DNA from: Alnus glutinosa | Lineage: Eukaryota > Streptophyta > Magnoliopsida > Fagales > Betulaceae | Assembly: GCF_958979055.1 (NCBI RefSeq) | Contig: NC_084888.1 | Span: forward strand, 32,702,804-32,766,803 | DNA length: 64,000 nucleotides | Reading direction: 5' to 3' | Part shown: piece after piece, positions 21,582 through 33,303 of the stretch | Position numbering within the stretch: the first letter of the stretch is position 1 | How the letters are laid out: every line of letters begins with the position of its first letter | The notes under the pieces: model-generated | The model's input: the letters and a program-made list of their open reading frames with translations, nothing else | Databases searched by the model: none | What the model was told of the DNA's origin: nothing | Position numbers and translations under genes: made by a program

Positions 21582-21944
21582 TAAATTGTGTTGTCTTTGG
21601 GTAGATGAAAAAAAAGAGGTGCTACTTCATTATCTATTTGGTTTTATTTAGACATAAATTATCTACTAACTTCAATCTGCACCGTCCTAACAGATGTATC
21701 TTCAATTTCATATGTTCTCCACTCACCAGCCATTATTATGTTCATCTCGATCCTGTCTATTCTCGTGTTTGATATCCTGCTGTGATGGAGCACGTTCCCC
21801 TTTCCAAAATATAGTTTGGTCAGCCGGAAATATGGCTGCTGCTCAAAGGAACCAAAAATAAACCACAATTTTGTGAAATGAATTGGGCTCTCAGATAACT
21901 AATCTGTCAATAAAGAAAAATTGGCACTCACAAGCCCGCGACGG

Positions 21945-24900
21945 TCAAGGAATGAGTTTCCAAGCTTGGTGCATAATTTCATCATTCACAAAAGGACGCA
22001 AAGACCACATTAGGCAGTAGCTCTCCAATTCTACTGATGATGCCTTGAAATTTAGAGCAGAAACAATTTTTTCCTGCAACAAGGTAGAGTAGTATATTCA
22101 ACTGTTGTAGGCCCCAAAAAGATATAAGACGTTTGTAATGTTTATCCAGATTGGAGAAATGACATAAGGGGACGTATGGAGCTCATTACCTGCATCACAT
22201 AGTCTTGTTTAACCATACAGTACACAATCCCCATCAGGGCAGCATAATCAGTTAGTCTTTGAAGTTGAGATGATGCCACTTCCTTTTAAAGGAGAAGAAG
22301 TTGTCAGCATACTGGGGCTAAAAACTTAAGGAAAAAAAATTAAATTTAGTCCTCGAGTTTTAATGTGATTTCAATTTAGTCCTTCGGTTTTTAATTTCGA
22401 CAATTAAGTCCTTAGGTTGTTCTTTGGTTTCAAATAGGTCCCTCCATCAATCTATCGTCCAATAAATTAACGATATTACACGTCAAACCAATCAATAAAT
22501 TAACGATATGACACGTCAGACCAATCAATTAATGTCACATGACTCGTTTGACAAGTCATGCAGTGATGGGTGGCCCCCATCACTAGTTAGTGGTGGTCGG
22601 TCACCCCTTCTTTTTAAAAAAAAAATAATTATTATTATTTTTTAATTGTTTAAATTTTTCATTAAAATATATTAATAATATAAAATAAATGTGCTACGTG
22701 ACACGTACAGTTGGCACATAACGTGTCAAACAAGAGCCATGTGACATTAATTTATTAGTCTGACGTGGCATACTGTTAATTAGTTGGACGGTAGATTGAT
22801 GGAGGGACTTATTTAAAACTAAAGAAAAACTGAAGGACCTAATTGTAGAAATTGAATTAAAATCGCGTAAAAACCTATGGACAAAATTTAATTTTTTTTC
22901 CAAAACATGATAAACAAACGATCAATTCGAATTACGGTGCAGGGATCCTTCTGCTAGTTATACAAATCTGCATGAGGTTAAAGGCTAAAACCAACTAAAC
23001 TTTTAGCCAAACAATAGGAATTTTTTTAAAAAAGAAAATAAAACAGTTCTGCCAAACTTCTGCAAAATCCAAAACTTATGTTCGGCTTTTTCAAAATAAT
23101 ATTTCCAGACAATCATTTTGGTGACCCAAAATATTTTTACATAAATTTGCTATATAGAGAATCCTAGGCAAGAATTTATTAGTTCAAGGAAATTTTTAAC
23201 TACAGGACTGGCCAAATTTTGGGCAAAAATTTGCAAATTTAAAAAACATGGATTTAAAACCTAAGTTACTCATCAGGAAAGACAAGGATTAATGTTCCCA
23301 ACAACCAGGCTCCCCTTGTAGTTGATAAAGCTTGCAGGCATAGAGAGAGAATCTGGGGTACCAATAAATGATTCCAACCTAAGAGATATCTTGTCATATT
23401 TTTCATTTTCTGAAGTACGAGTTTACATGTTTCAACTAATCCTCCATTAAGATCCCGAAATTTTTAAGGCCATAATCATCTGCTTTTGGACATATTTTGA
23501 CAAATATATCAGGAAAGGATGGAGATAGTTTGTACCTAAACAAGCTGAATCGGATGGTACTGTTAACCCATCAGGTTTCAAAGGGTGGAAAGAGCAGTGT
23601 AAATGATGAGATTAATAAGGACTATGGAAATATGACATTAGCAAAAGACATACATTGACAGATACGGATATGTGACATTAAATTTATTAAATTAATATAC
23701 ATATAAATTTTAACCAAATTGATAAGAAAGGAAAAGAGATTGAAAAAATATGAGAAGATAGGCTACCTTGGTATTAGCAGTTGCTTGTTCATTCAACCGA
23801 TCACCAAAATCTTCATCATTAATGGGTGATAAAGTACCATTGAAATTTTGCATTGCACCAGTTACATCCTCCAGGAGGGATTCAACTCCACTAAGCATGC
23901 TATTTGCTGCAACTCCCATTACAAACTTAAACATAAATTTAAAGCAGCATAAAAATAAAAATAAAATAAAAAAGAGCATAAATAAGCAAACAACGATAGC
24001 CTCCAAATGACAATGGCAAGAGGAATATACATTATTATCCTTACAGAAAACATAAACCTGCATAATAAACACATGTTGAAGCATGCCATTAAAAAGAAGG
24101 GAAAATAACTTAATATAACATAAAATGAGAAAACTGCTACTGCTGGATTGCTAGATAATATGCAATCATTGCTAATAAAAGGTAATGAATTTTTCCTTCT
24201 TTTTCCCTTCTTTTTTTCTCCTAATATAAGTAACTCACACATTCTACAGGACTTGAACCTGTAACCTCACCCAACCACCCATGGGGAACAGAGTTGCCAT
24301 TTGACCAAAGGCTGCTGGCATTGGCACTCCTCTGACACTAAAAGGTATAGTCCATTGCAGATGACCACACAGAAAAGCAAAAACTGGATAAATAACCTTT
24401 CATTTTCCAGCCCTCAAAAACATAAATCTCTACATCGATAGCCCTCAATCCCCAACTTAAAATGAAATAACATTAGTAATAAGTATTTGAAATGAAACAA
24501 CATTATCTTCTTAAGAGATATGCTGAGGCATCACAGGTTCATACCAATTTTTGACAAGTTCCCTTTGAGAATGAGAATATATAAAAGCACAGAAAATGGT
24601 AAATTTTAGAAGGAGAAGTTACCTTTACTTAAGTGGTCAAGAAGTCCAAGTTTGCATGTTTGCACTTTTGTATGCACATTTTCCCCACAGATGAACAATT
24701 AGTGCAGTCAGAACAATAATTTTTAGGTGAACAAAAGTTCAAAATGGAAAATTTAACTTGAAACATTGTAGCAAACACACACACAGACACGGGGGTGGGG
24801 GGGTTACAATTGCACTTACACTTGCTTATATTTTGTACACCATCATGGGCATTGATACATCCAGCATCAAAATATGATTTAACTCTCTTTGTTCCATTAG

Positions 24901-25443
24901 CTTCAACGATCTTCTTAACCAACTCAGATGTTCTGTCTATCGGACACCGCCGAAGATACTCTATACGAGAAGTTTAAGAAAATAATGTTACTGAGAATTA
25001 CAAATATAAACCTCCTTAGCAACACAAGACAAATAACCATAATTCTTTAGAACATTTACCCAGCCCTTGCTGAAAGCCAGCAAGTAACCCGGCTCCTACA
25101 GCCACTAATTCCTCAAACTTCGTAACCCTACCAAAGCATTGCCATTCAAAACCATTAGAAAACGTAATCATATACTCCAATAAAACAAATTAAAATGTTA
25201 GCTAAACGCCTTTTAATTTATGCACTCAATGAGTTCTGAACTCACAACCTCACCCCCCAACCTTGTTCTTACAACGAGAGGAGACATGCCAACTGAGCAA
25301 GAGCTCATTGGCACATTTTCACTATTCTTGCAAGAATCATTCTGAAAAGGCTATGGAAAGGATTACCTCAACAAAAAATCCTTATATATCTGGTAAATTT
25401 TCTCCTCTATTTCGGAATTCAATTTGCCTTGCTCCATTCCCAT
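21945..25443 (-). CDS. Complete 7-exon gene for a 229-aa plant protein of unknown function
   Basis: Minus-strand exons, all GT-AG and in phase: 25443-25367 (ATG), 25127-25060, 24960-24820, 24665-24624, 23906-23767, 22282-22190, 22073-21945 (TGA). The protein is soluble and mostly helical. Distinctive segments are KFEELVAVGAGLLAGFQQGL, EYLRRCPIDRTSELVKKIVE, the acidic LSPINDEDFGD, VYCMVKQDYVMQEKIVSAL and the C-terminal SYCLMWSLRPFVNDEIM. No signal peptide, membrane segment or catalytic motif was seen. It resembles a plant-only family that I associate, without certainty, with the domain label DUF7795. Intron 5 holds a 572-bp MITE; SINE-like sequences lie in introns 2-4. The 42-nt exon 4 was placed from reading phase and is the least certain. 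Confidence 0.8.
22330..22901. mobile_element. Long-TIR MITE in intron 5
   Basis: Ends GGAAAAAAAATTAAATTT and its inverse; the arms pair over roughly 170 bp (GGTCCCTCCATCAATCTA on the left, TAGATTGATGGAGGGAC on the right). Flanks AAAACTTAA and AAAACATGA agree at 7 of 9 positions, which fits an aged Mutator-type 9-bp duplication. Non-coding. Confidence 0.7.
24196..24322 (-). mobile_element. tRNA-derived SINE
   Basis: On the minus strand an A-box-like TGGTCAAATGGCAACTC is followed about 40 bp later by a B-box-like GGTTCAAGTCCTG, then an A-rich tail. This is the layout of a plant tRNA-derived SINE. It lies in intron 4 of the 229-aa protein gene. Confidence 0.6.
25206..25320 (-). mobile_element. 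SINE-like sequence
   Basis: On the minus strand a GCTCAGTTGGCATGTC A-box-like word is followed by GAGTTCAGAACTC in B-box position. The B box is degenerate. It lies in intron 1 of the 229-aa protein gene. Confidence 0.45.
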
Positions 25444-26065
25444 TCTGCAAAAAAATTCAAAATCTAATTATTTGAAAGGAAAACAAATCAAAAGCAGAAT
25501 GCCTAGTTAGCTAATTATTATATATCTAAGGGATAATTATAAAAAAATCCCCCCAAATTATAAGCCGTTTTTAAAGTAGCTTTCTGATCTACCAAGTGTA
25601 CTAATATGGCCCCTCAAACTACCATAGAGTGCTAAAAAGACCCCTTTAGCCGAAGAGATATATTAGCCGCACAACAATGCTGATGTGTCCAGCATTTTTT
25701 ATTTTTTTATTTTTTAAATTAAATAATATCATTGTCCCGTGTCATATATTCTACTAAAAACTAATAAAAATTAAAACAATTTAAAAATCAAAGAAATATT
25801 AAAAAAATCAAATTTTGGCCAATGAGGTGGCCGGCCACCCCATTTTGGCCAAGGGGGTGGCCGAACCACCCCATGGCCCTTGGTGCTTGGCCACCCCCAA
25901 TAAGCAAAATGGGGGTGGCCGAAACCACCCCTGTGGCCCATGGGATAGTTCGGCCACCCCCAAGGGCCAAACCCCCAACGACCCTCTGTTCTCGTCAACC
26001 CACCGGGAAGAAGTGGGAACCTCCCACTAAACCCTAACGACCCTCTCCACAGATACCTCACGCAA

Positions 26066-26335
26066 ATGTCTCATCGCACCGAACACAAAGAAGAACAAGA
26101 AAAAGATGACCTCTCCGGGAGCGAAGACGAGAACGATTTGGACGAGGACATGGAAGCCCTGGGGCGAGCCTGCGTGATCACCAGAAGAAACCCTAACGAC
26201 CTCGACAATCCCTCCACCTCCGCCGCCAACGGATACTACTCCGCCGATTCCGACTCCGATGACGACCTCGAATTGGTCCGAAATATTCAGAACCGGTTCT
26301 CGATCTCGTCCGCTCTGTGCGAGACCCTGTCTTGG
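26066..26335 (+). pseudogene. Captured N-terminal exon of a MYB4R1/SNAPC4-like gene
   Basis: About 89 codons of host-type, GC-balanced coding sequence inside a TIR element. It has an acidic start (DEDMEALGRACVITRR), a Ser/Asp tract (SADSDSDDD), then LELVRNIQNRF, a combination I associate with the N-terminus of plant four-repeat MYB proteins related to SNAPC4, the snRNA-activating complex subunit. The Myb repeats are absent. The frame runs on into the element's T-rich arm and ends near 26395, so any product would be a short acidic fragment. Upstream CCCTAACGACC sequence looks like the donor gene's 5' UTR. Identification is from memory of the family. Confidence 0.6.
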
Positions 26336-26478
26336 CCAAAATTTGATTTTTTTTTTTTTTTTTTTTTAATTGTTTTAATTTTTATTATTTTTTAATTGAA
26401 TATATGACGGATGAGAAAAGTATTGTAAGAATATTTGCAAAAGTATATTTCCGGCCTTATTTGATAATTTGAAGTCAT

Positions 26479-26583
26479 TTTTTATTTATTTTAATGTCCA
26501 CGTAAGAGATGAGGAAAATTCAAACTAGTGACTACTGCTTCATGAGGTGTGATCTCCAACGATTGAGTTACTCCCTTAAAAAC
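26479..26583 (-). mobile_element. SINE with 12-bp TSD
   Basis: A 105-bp insertion flanked by exact ATTTGAAGTCAT repeats (26467-26478 and 26584-26595). On the minus strand it starts like a tRNA (GAGTAACTCAATCGTTGGAG), has a B-box-like AGTTTGAATTTTCC, and ends in an A-rich tail. It sits in the right arm of the gene-capturing element. Confidence 0.75.
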
Positions 26584-26645
26584 ATTTGAAGTCATATTAA
26601 TACACTTAATAGTTCAAGAGTTACTTTAAAAACGGCACGTAATTT

Positions 26646-27218
26646 ATGCTCCGTTTGTTTCGAAGTAAAATGGTTTCCGTCGTAAAATATTTTCGACGAA
26701 ATTATTTAAAAAAAAAAATAATTTTCTCGAAAATATTTTTCGGCGTTTGGTTCATACGAAAAAATTATGAAAAGAGAAAATGCAATTATCGCCGGAATCT
26801 AACAACGTCCGGTCGCCGTTGCCAGATTTCGGCGAGCACGTTTGGCTGGATCCATCCAGATCTGGCCGGACCAATGGCCGGATTCCAGCCAGAATCTGGT
26901 CGACAGGCACTAGCAACGGTGGCCGAATGTTGCCAAATTCAGGCGCCAACAATATTCTGGTGGCCGGATTCCGGTGCCGCCTGGATTCCGACGACTGATC
27001 ATTGTCGGATTCCGACAATCGGATATCAAATGTGCGTGCAAGGACGAAGAGTTTAATTTCGGAAAACGATTTACGGTTTTAAAAACCGTAAATCGTTTTC
27101 CAAATATTAAAGAAGGTTTTACGGTTAAACCGAAAATAATTTTCATTGACCATTATTTTTGTCCCTCCCAAACATTGTAAAATGCCGAAATCATTTTACG
27201 CTGAAACAAACGGAGCAT
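26646..27218. mobile_element. TIR element, copy 2 of the three-copy family
   Basis: 573 bp with termini ATGCTCCGTTTGTTTCG and CGAAACAAACGGAGCAT. The core has CCGG-rich words and the hairpin ACGGTTTTAAAAACCGT. It lies within the right terminal repeat of the gene-capturing element: the host repeat stops at 26645 and resumes at 27219. Confidence 0.85.
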
Positions 27219-27245
27219 TTGAGATAATTTTTTTTATAATTATCC

Positions 27246-27766
27246 GTATTGGTCTCCACCAAACCAGTGTGTTTGGCTACAAAAATTCTGCGTTTATTTA
27301 TGACTGGATTGAAGTTTTAATTCTGAAAAATAAGAATTCATTGAATTACATTTTTTTTTAGTAGAATCACGGCTAAAAATATATATGAGAATTACATATA
27401 TTTTGAGTTATATATTTTTAAACACACGTTAATTTAATAAATTAGATTGAATAAAATCTTAAAACCCAATTAAGAGGAAAACTTCATCATTATTATTTTT
27501 TATGGAAAACCATTTCCCAATATCTTAAATCTAGTTTCTTTGGACGGGTGATTGGATTACGATCAATAGATTTGAAATTCATGGTAAATTTTGTTTTTGG
27601 TAGAATACCAGGGTAATAACCGTAATATGTTAAAATACAGGGATGTAGGGTGTTCGGGCAATGGCGGGGCTCTAAAAGCACTCACATCCGGCTAGTTCAA
27701 TAACCCAAATATTATTTTGATTAGTGAAAATATTAAAATAGGTCTAAAATGATAAAATATTTGTTT
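27246..27766. other. Intergenic, nothing recognised
   Basis: AT-rich sequence with no coding frame longer than about 60 codons and no clear repeat ends. Confidence 0.5.
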
Positions 27767-28167
27767 TTTTTTTTTTAAAAAGTGCTTGTATTCTCATTAA
27801 AAAGGAGACAAAAGCCTATCGGCCAATACAATCTCAGAAATACAAGACGGATACAAGTCCATCCAAATATGGTTTAAATTCTGACTGACAGCAAACTTAG
27901 CAAGTTGGTGAGTTGCATTATTACAGCATCTCCTAACTGCACCCACTTTCCACACAGGGAACTCCATAAGAATCTTCCTAGTTTCTACAATAATACTTCC
28001 CATTTTACTAAACTCTTCCTCCTCCCGATTGAGAGCCGAAACCACCTCACTCGCGTCACCCTCCAGGAAGATAGAGTAGAGGCCCAAAGCGCGGCCAAGT
28101 TCTGCACCCAATTTAGCACCGATCGCCTCGGCAACCGAAGGATCCAAGATGAACTTCTGGACCGCAC
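27767..28167 (-). pseudogene. LINE 3' fragment encoding an RNase H-like domain
   Basis: The minus-strand frame (28147-27797) encodes about 116 residues with AEAIGAKLGAELGRALGL, FLEGDASEVVSAL and CNNATHQLAKFA, the pattern of the RVT_3-type RNase H domain at the C-terminus of some plant LINEs. A poly-A tail appears as poly-T at about 27765-27776. The first catalytic Asp region is missing, so this is a 5'-truncated dead copy. It belongs to a different LINE group from the intact element at 6195, which lacks RNase H. Confidence 0.75.
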
Positions 28168-28179
28168 ATTGAGAATTTA

Positions 28180-29006
28180 ATTAGGTGTGCACTATTCACC
28201 TACTAAATCTTGTTTTTATTGTCTTTTTCGATGAATGAATAGAAAAATAATTAAAAATAATAATAATATTTAAATGAAATAGTTAAAATATTGAGGTGCT
28301 TTGAAAAAGTTGATAGCTATAATAAAAAAATTGTGATTTTTTTAGCTAAAATCGAAAATAAATTTGCTGAACCGGATGTAACTACTCTAACACAAAAACA
28401 CTATGAAAATAAAATATAAATATACAAACTTAATAAGTGACCATCAAACGAATTCTTTTAGTAAAATAGTGTTTTGAGTTTCTTTTAGAGTCTTAGACAA
28501 TAGAAGATCTAATAGTCCTTTTATGTTGATTAATTAATGTTAATCACCTTCTCTCATACTTATAAAAAGTTACTAAAAAATCAGTTTAGATCATTTTTAA
28601 AATGTTTAGATAAAGAAAAGTAAGAACTCTTTTAAATAAAGAAAGGGAAATAAATCATACTTGATAGACCATGTCACAAAAAGCTTTTGATATTTTTCCT
28701 TTGCTCACAAGACACAAATCAATTCATAAATTTAATTAGTCCTGCATTTTATCACAAGGCAAAAAGTATGACTAATGCTATAAATTATGCATTTATTAAT
28801 GCCAAAAATCTTGATATAGCACAAGTATTTTACCTAGATATGAAACAAATATTTTTCACCATATTTTTAGGTACTAAAGTGAAAGTCGTGAGAGTAAATT
28901 AATCACTTGAAAACACAACTACACAGACCAAAGATACGAAGTACTGATTCATTACAGATTTGTTACATCTAATTTTACAGAGGAAGTATGATCAAAATTC
29001 CTTGAT
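28180..29006. other. Intergenic and LHCA1 3' flank
   Basis: AT-rich with no gene seen. The 3' UTR of LHCA1 should occupy roughly the last 100-250 bp; no unique polyadenylation signal can be picked out. Confidence 0.5.
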
Positions 29007-30765
29007 TCATGGATAAAATGATGGAGGGATAATGACATCCCCAATGTTGTTGTGCCATGGGTCAGCCAAGTGAGTAGCCAAGTTCTCCAATGGTCCTGTG
29101 CCAGGATAAGCTGTTTGTTGAACGCAGAAACCCACAAAAGCCAACAATGCAAGCCGGCCTACATAATAAAATCAAATAATCCAAAGCATATTAATCAGAT
29201 GATTTACATTACAAATCAATTACTCTAAAAGCAACCATAAATGATGGTGGTTCAGTGGTCTCAAAGGAAACTCCCAAATGGCTAGGTATATACTAAGGCG
29301 TGGATTCGAATCTTGCAACAGGAATCCCCACACAAGCCTGACTAGTATTAGCCGCCGTGAGTTTCACTAATGTCTTTAGTGGAGTTAGGTTAGACTATGG
29401 CTCAACCGAAGAAAAAGAAAAAAAAAAGTTTAAGGTTCTAACCATTTTTTATCTCTTTGACCTTGTACTCCTTGAACTTTACGGGGTCCTTGGAGTAGCC
29501 CAAGGGGTCAAAAGCACCACCAGGGTACTTCTTCTTCTCGGGATCTTTCTCCATGCTGCGTTGGTGCTCTACAAAGGCGATGGCAAGGAATTCAATGACC
29601 AAAATGGTAGGGAGGTAGCCCCATGGCACTGGGTTGCCCAAGTAGGTGGCTTGACCTCCTGGAACGGCTGCCCACTCTTGAGCCTTCACCCAATTCCCCA
29701 ACCCCAAGGCCTCCGGCACTAAAATTCCTGGCTGCATGCACAAATATGGAAATTAATGGAAATCAGCTAAAGCAAAACTCGATCATCTATATCACAAACT
29801 TCAATTAGGAGACATACTAATTATGCTTTTACAAGTTGCTAGCTTAAAAGAACATCAACAAATGGCTGTCTTTGAAAGGAGAGAGCTTAAAAAGTGCTTT
29901 TTAGGGCTTAAAGTAGTTTAAAACAAAATTGGATTATTTTATTAAAAATTTTATTTATTTATTTTAAAAATGTTCAAAACTGCATTCGTTTGAAAATGAG
30001 GCTTTTTTTTTTTTTTTTTTTATTCTAAAAAGTTATTTCAAGCTTTTTCTATAAACAAATTTTTTATTTCTCCACGCAATCCTAAACTCTTAAGATGTGT
30101 TTAATTAGCTATGTGATTTTGCTAGGTAAAAGTGTATTTTTAATCAAAATATCAGAAAAAGTGCGTTTGAAAAAAGTTACGGTTTAAAAATATGAAGAAA
30201 AAAAATTCACATTTTCAAATAATAGGCAAATAGCATTTTTTTTAAATAAATAAATAGTTTTAAATAGTTTTTGCAAGTTTTTTTAAAACGGACACTTACA
30301 ACGGCAAGCATAGCCCATCTGCAGTGAATGAGTTCAGATTCCTTAAATCTTTCAAGGTTCTCTGGGACTTCACCAAGCCGAAGTGGGTCAAAACCAAAGT
30401 CACTGCCAAATAAAAACAAACACATGCAACGCATACTTCACATCGTCATGATTCATGATTACACAAACACAACAATAACAAAATGATTCATGAGCTCATG
30501 AAAGAAAGTAATTATGATTAATTTCTGAGGACCAAACGAAGCTGTTACTGTTCATTACGATTAATTACCCGGGTGCTGAGCCGTCGAGGTACGGAGGCCG
30601 GGGCTGGCCTGGCATCCAGTCGGCCGTCATGGTGAACCGGGACGAGGCGTTGGCACCGACGCTAGGAAGGGGGAGAGAGGCGGAGAACTTGGACTTCGAA
30701 GAGGAGAGGACTGATGGGAAGGCTGTGGTGGCGATGCCATAGCTCATCAATGTGTTGGAAGCCAT
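29007..30765 (-). CDS. LHCA1: Photosystem I light-harvesting chlorophyll a/b-binding protein Lhca1
   Basis: Nuclear-encoded antenna protein of photosystem I, imported into the chloroplast and inserted in the thylakoid. Four GT-AG exons in phase: 30765-30569, 30402-30300, 29731-29443, 29158-29007 (TGA), giving 246 aa. Residues 1 to about 45 form a Ser/Ala-rich transit peptide. The mature part begins near [20 protein letters not shown] and has three membrane helices: [14 protein letters not shown], then [19 protein letters not shown], then [19 protein letters not shown], with the Glu/Arg chlorophyll-binding pairs in helices 1 and 3. It ends [18 protein letters not shown]. Length and motifs match Lhca1 rather than Lhca2-4. 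The gene looks intact. Intron 3 carries a SINE. Confidence 0.95.
29240..29430 (+). mobile_element. tRNA-derived SINE in LHCA1 intron 3
   Basis: A-box-like GGTTCAGTGGTCTC and B-box-like GGATTCGAATCTTG lie about 50 bp apart, followed by about 100 bp of body and an A-rich end (GAAAAAGAAAAAAAAAAG). It is antisense to LHCA1. Confidence 0.65.
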
Positions 30766-31000
30766 GCTCGCAGGAATTGAAGATGGGTGTGATGGGGGAG
30801 GGACTTGGATATGGGCTGCTGATGAAGAGCAAGCGGTACTTCAAGTTGTGGAAGTGGGATATAGGCGAATCCATATCTGGATTGCGATTGGCTAATGACA
30901 CTTGGTTTTGCTATGTCATTGGGCCAGGTGTCCTCTCTCAATCCATTAGAGTACGTGGAATATCCGGTGGATAACAGATATCTATATTGTTTTTGCGTGG
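30766..31000 (-). promoter_or_regulatory. LHCA1 promoter region
   Basis: On the minus strand, a weak TATA-like CCTATATCCC lies about 93 bp upstream of the ATG and an AGCCAATCGCAATCCAGATA stretch (CCAAT box, 30887-30891) lies about 30 bp further up. GTTATCC near 30968-30975 is the inverse of an I-box-like GGATAAC, a light-responsive type motif. These assignments are by motif only. Confidence 0.45.
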
Positions 31001-32090
31001 TGGAGGTTGAGTGCCATGACAAAATCCACTATGTTTGTTATTTTTTATTTTTATTTTTGAATTTAAAATGCTCAAACAAAGAAAATATTTGGAAATTTAC
31101 AGTTTTCTCTATAAATTTTTTTAGGACAAAATTTTTCGGCAAATCAGCGTCTAATTTCTAAATGTGTCCCCTAAAACAATACGAGATTTACATGTTAAGG
31201 GACACATGTCATTTTTAGAAAAAATATTTTGTTCATTTTTTTTTTTTATAAACTTACGTGTCAATATTTTGATGGTGACAAAATTAAACAACAAAATTTA
31301 ATCATTGTTACTCTTGTACCCTTTTTCTTTTTTTTAAGCAAATCAAATGATTTGGGTAAGAGAAAGAAACCATATGTAATCATAGGCATACCAATTTATT
31401 CCTCAATATTATGAAGCAAAATATGAATAATTATATTAAGATTATACCATATTTATCGTATAGAATTATATAAATCATAACATAACATGCATCTCTAGTA
31501 TAGGCATATTTTATTATTTCTCAAACACAAATATTTTAGAACATTTTTTGGATTTAAACATAATAAAAAATCATTTTTTTTTTAAAATGCCAACATTAAT
31601 GTTCATGCATGTTATTACATTGAATAATCATGCAAAAAGTTTCAATAAAAGATTCAAGTGGGATAATAACGTAAAAAATTTAAATTTAAGACAGTGGAAA
31701 AAACAATTCATGCTAACATATTTATGGTTATTTGGGTTTGCGATTTAAAAAAAAAAATATTTTTTAAAAACGCAGTTAAATGTTTGACAAAATCATAGTC
31801 TGGCATTTAAAATCACAAATTAGCTTTTAAAATTCTGTGTTTTTATCTAACTTGCAATTTGAAAAATCAAATTTTATGCGTTTTCAAATTATTTATGTTA
31901 TTTGATTTGATTTAAAATGGTATTTATTGTCTACAAAATCACAATCTCAAATACATATTATTACCATATACAAACAAATATTAGAAAGAAAAAACACTCA
32001 AAAAGATTACCAATACCATGACCCACTGGTTAAGGCCATGGACTCTGAAACACAAGACCAGGTTCAAGGCCTTGCTCCCCACCTTACCCT
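31000..32090. other. Intergenic, nothing recognised
   Basis: AT-rich DNA with several TTTAAAATCAC-type words that suggest an old element but no readable ends. Short open frames are not coding in appearance. A SINE-like tRNA-related segment begins near 32015. Confidence 0.5.
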
Positions 32091-32130
32091 TACCCTTACC
32101 CTGTGCCTGTCACTACGGGTTTGAAAAAAA
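32015..32130 (+). mobile_element. SINE-like sequence at the edge of an inverted repeat
   Basis: A-box-like CTGGTTAAGGCCATGGAC and B-box-like AGGTTCAAGGCCT about 30 bp apart, then three CCCTTA repeats and CTGTGCCTGTCACTACGG, ending TTTGAAAAAAA. The end portion recurs in inverse orientation at about 37690-37715. Confidence 0.45.
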
Positions 32131-33303
32131 GACCGAAATTGTCTAGGCGTCTAGCTTATTGAAGAAGCCAAGGCATACTGAATTCTTATTTTACCCCCTC
32201 CACTCCCCCCTTTCGACCCTTTCCCCATTGTACGGTACAAGAACACGAAAAATTCAAACCAAACAAAAGTTAAAGCTTCATTTTGATAAAAAATCAGAAA
32301 ATCCACAAACAGCTCTCGTATCTCTTTTCCGGATCTCTCACAGAACGTCTGCGTAGCACAGCACCGCCCAACAAGTTCACCGCCTCCTTCGCCGCCTCAA
32401 CTCAAGTTTGATTCCCCTCCCCTATGTCCCTTTCTTTTTTGTAACCCATCCCCTCCTCATTTCCTCCCTTCACCAAACAAGACCGAGTGAGAGAGATAAT
32501 GCGTAAGTGAGTTTTGACTACGACTTGGATTTGGGTTGTTTCCGCAATCTGTTGGATGATGGCTATGGGATTACCCTTTTTACAAACTGCTTTTTTTACT
32601 TACTATGTGGATTAAAATACTTTGATTTTTAGTTAGTATAGCAGCAAAAGCATAAACAAATGAATAGTTTTCAGTAGTTGTCAAATGTTGCAAGGAAATT
32701 CATTCAATCCATTGTCTTCTCTATTAGTGTTGCTGTAGGGGGTTGATTGGTTAGAAACTTCAGGAGCTCAGCTTATTGCATGTATCTAGAAGTGCATTTT
32801 CCTTGTGTGCATGCTTATAACACCGATGAACCTAAAAACATTTTATAGTTGCATCACTGCTTATGATGATCTAATTTTCTTTCCAACATTCCATTTCAAA
32901 TGTTGAAGACTTAATGCATTACAAAAAAATATGTTATTATCAATTCTTTTGAAGTCTGATCATAAAATTTTGTTATGTTATCAAAACTTTTGTGAACTTC
33001 ATTAGGATTATGTTGAACTTTCATATGATCTTTTGAATTGTTCTATTGAAAACTTATTAAAAAAAAAAAATACATTCAAGAAGGCCATATTATGGTCGCA
33101 GTAATAACCTTGGGTAGATATTGAAACTAGAGTATCCTTTGTCTTAAAGATTGACAAGATGGGTCCATGCTATTTTATTTATTTATTTATTTTTTGTCGT
33201 ATCTTATGCTACTTAAAACCTGGTTTCTGTCAAATCCTTGGTGAAACTCATGAATTTGAAAATATCACAAGTTGAACTATGAAAGCATTGGATAGGTGTA
33301 TAA

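Larger units (their letters stand above)
25530..27245. mobile_element. TIR element with captured MYB4R1-like exon (Pack-type)
   Basis: The left end GGGATAATTATAAAAAAATCC is mirrored by TTTTTATAATTATCC at 27231-27245. Farther in, AAGCCGTTTTTAAAGTAGC (25562 on) pairs with GTTACTTTAAAAACGGC (26620 on), and AATAAAAATTAAAACAATT pairs with AATTGTTTTAATTTTTATT. The GC-rich interior has repeats of GGCCACCCC and a host-type coding exon (26066-26330). The right arm has been split by two later insertions, a SINE (26479-26583) and TIR-family copy 2 (26646-27218). No transposase is present, and no target-site duplication could be read. Confidence 0.7.

Noticed and set aside
24240..24265. tRNA-like T-arm sequence as a real tRNA gene
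   Set aside because: Only A-box and B-box resemblance; no cloverleaf with a proper acceptor stem could be drawn, and an A-rich tail follows, so it is called a SINE.
25771..26061. Gly/Trp/Pro-rich frames on both strands
   Set aside because: Produced by GGCCACCCC repeats inside the gene-capturing element, not a gene.
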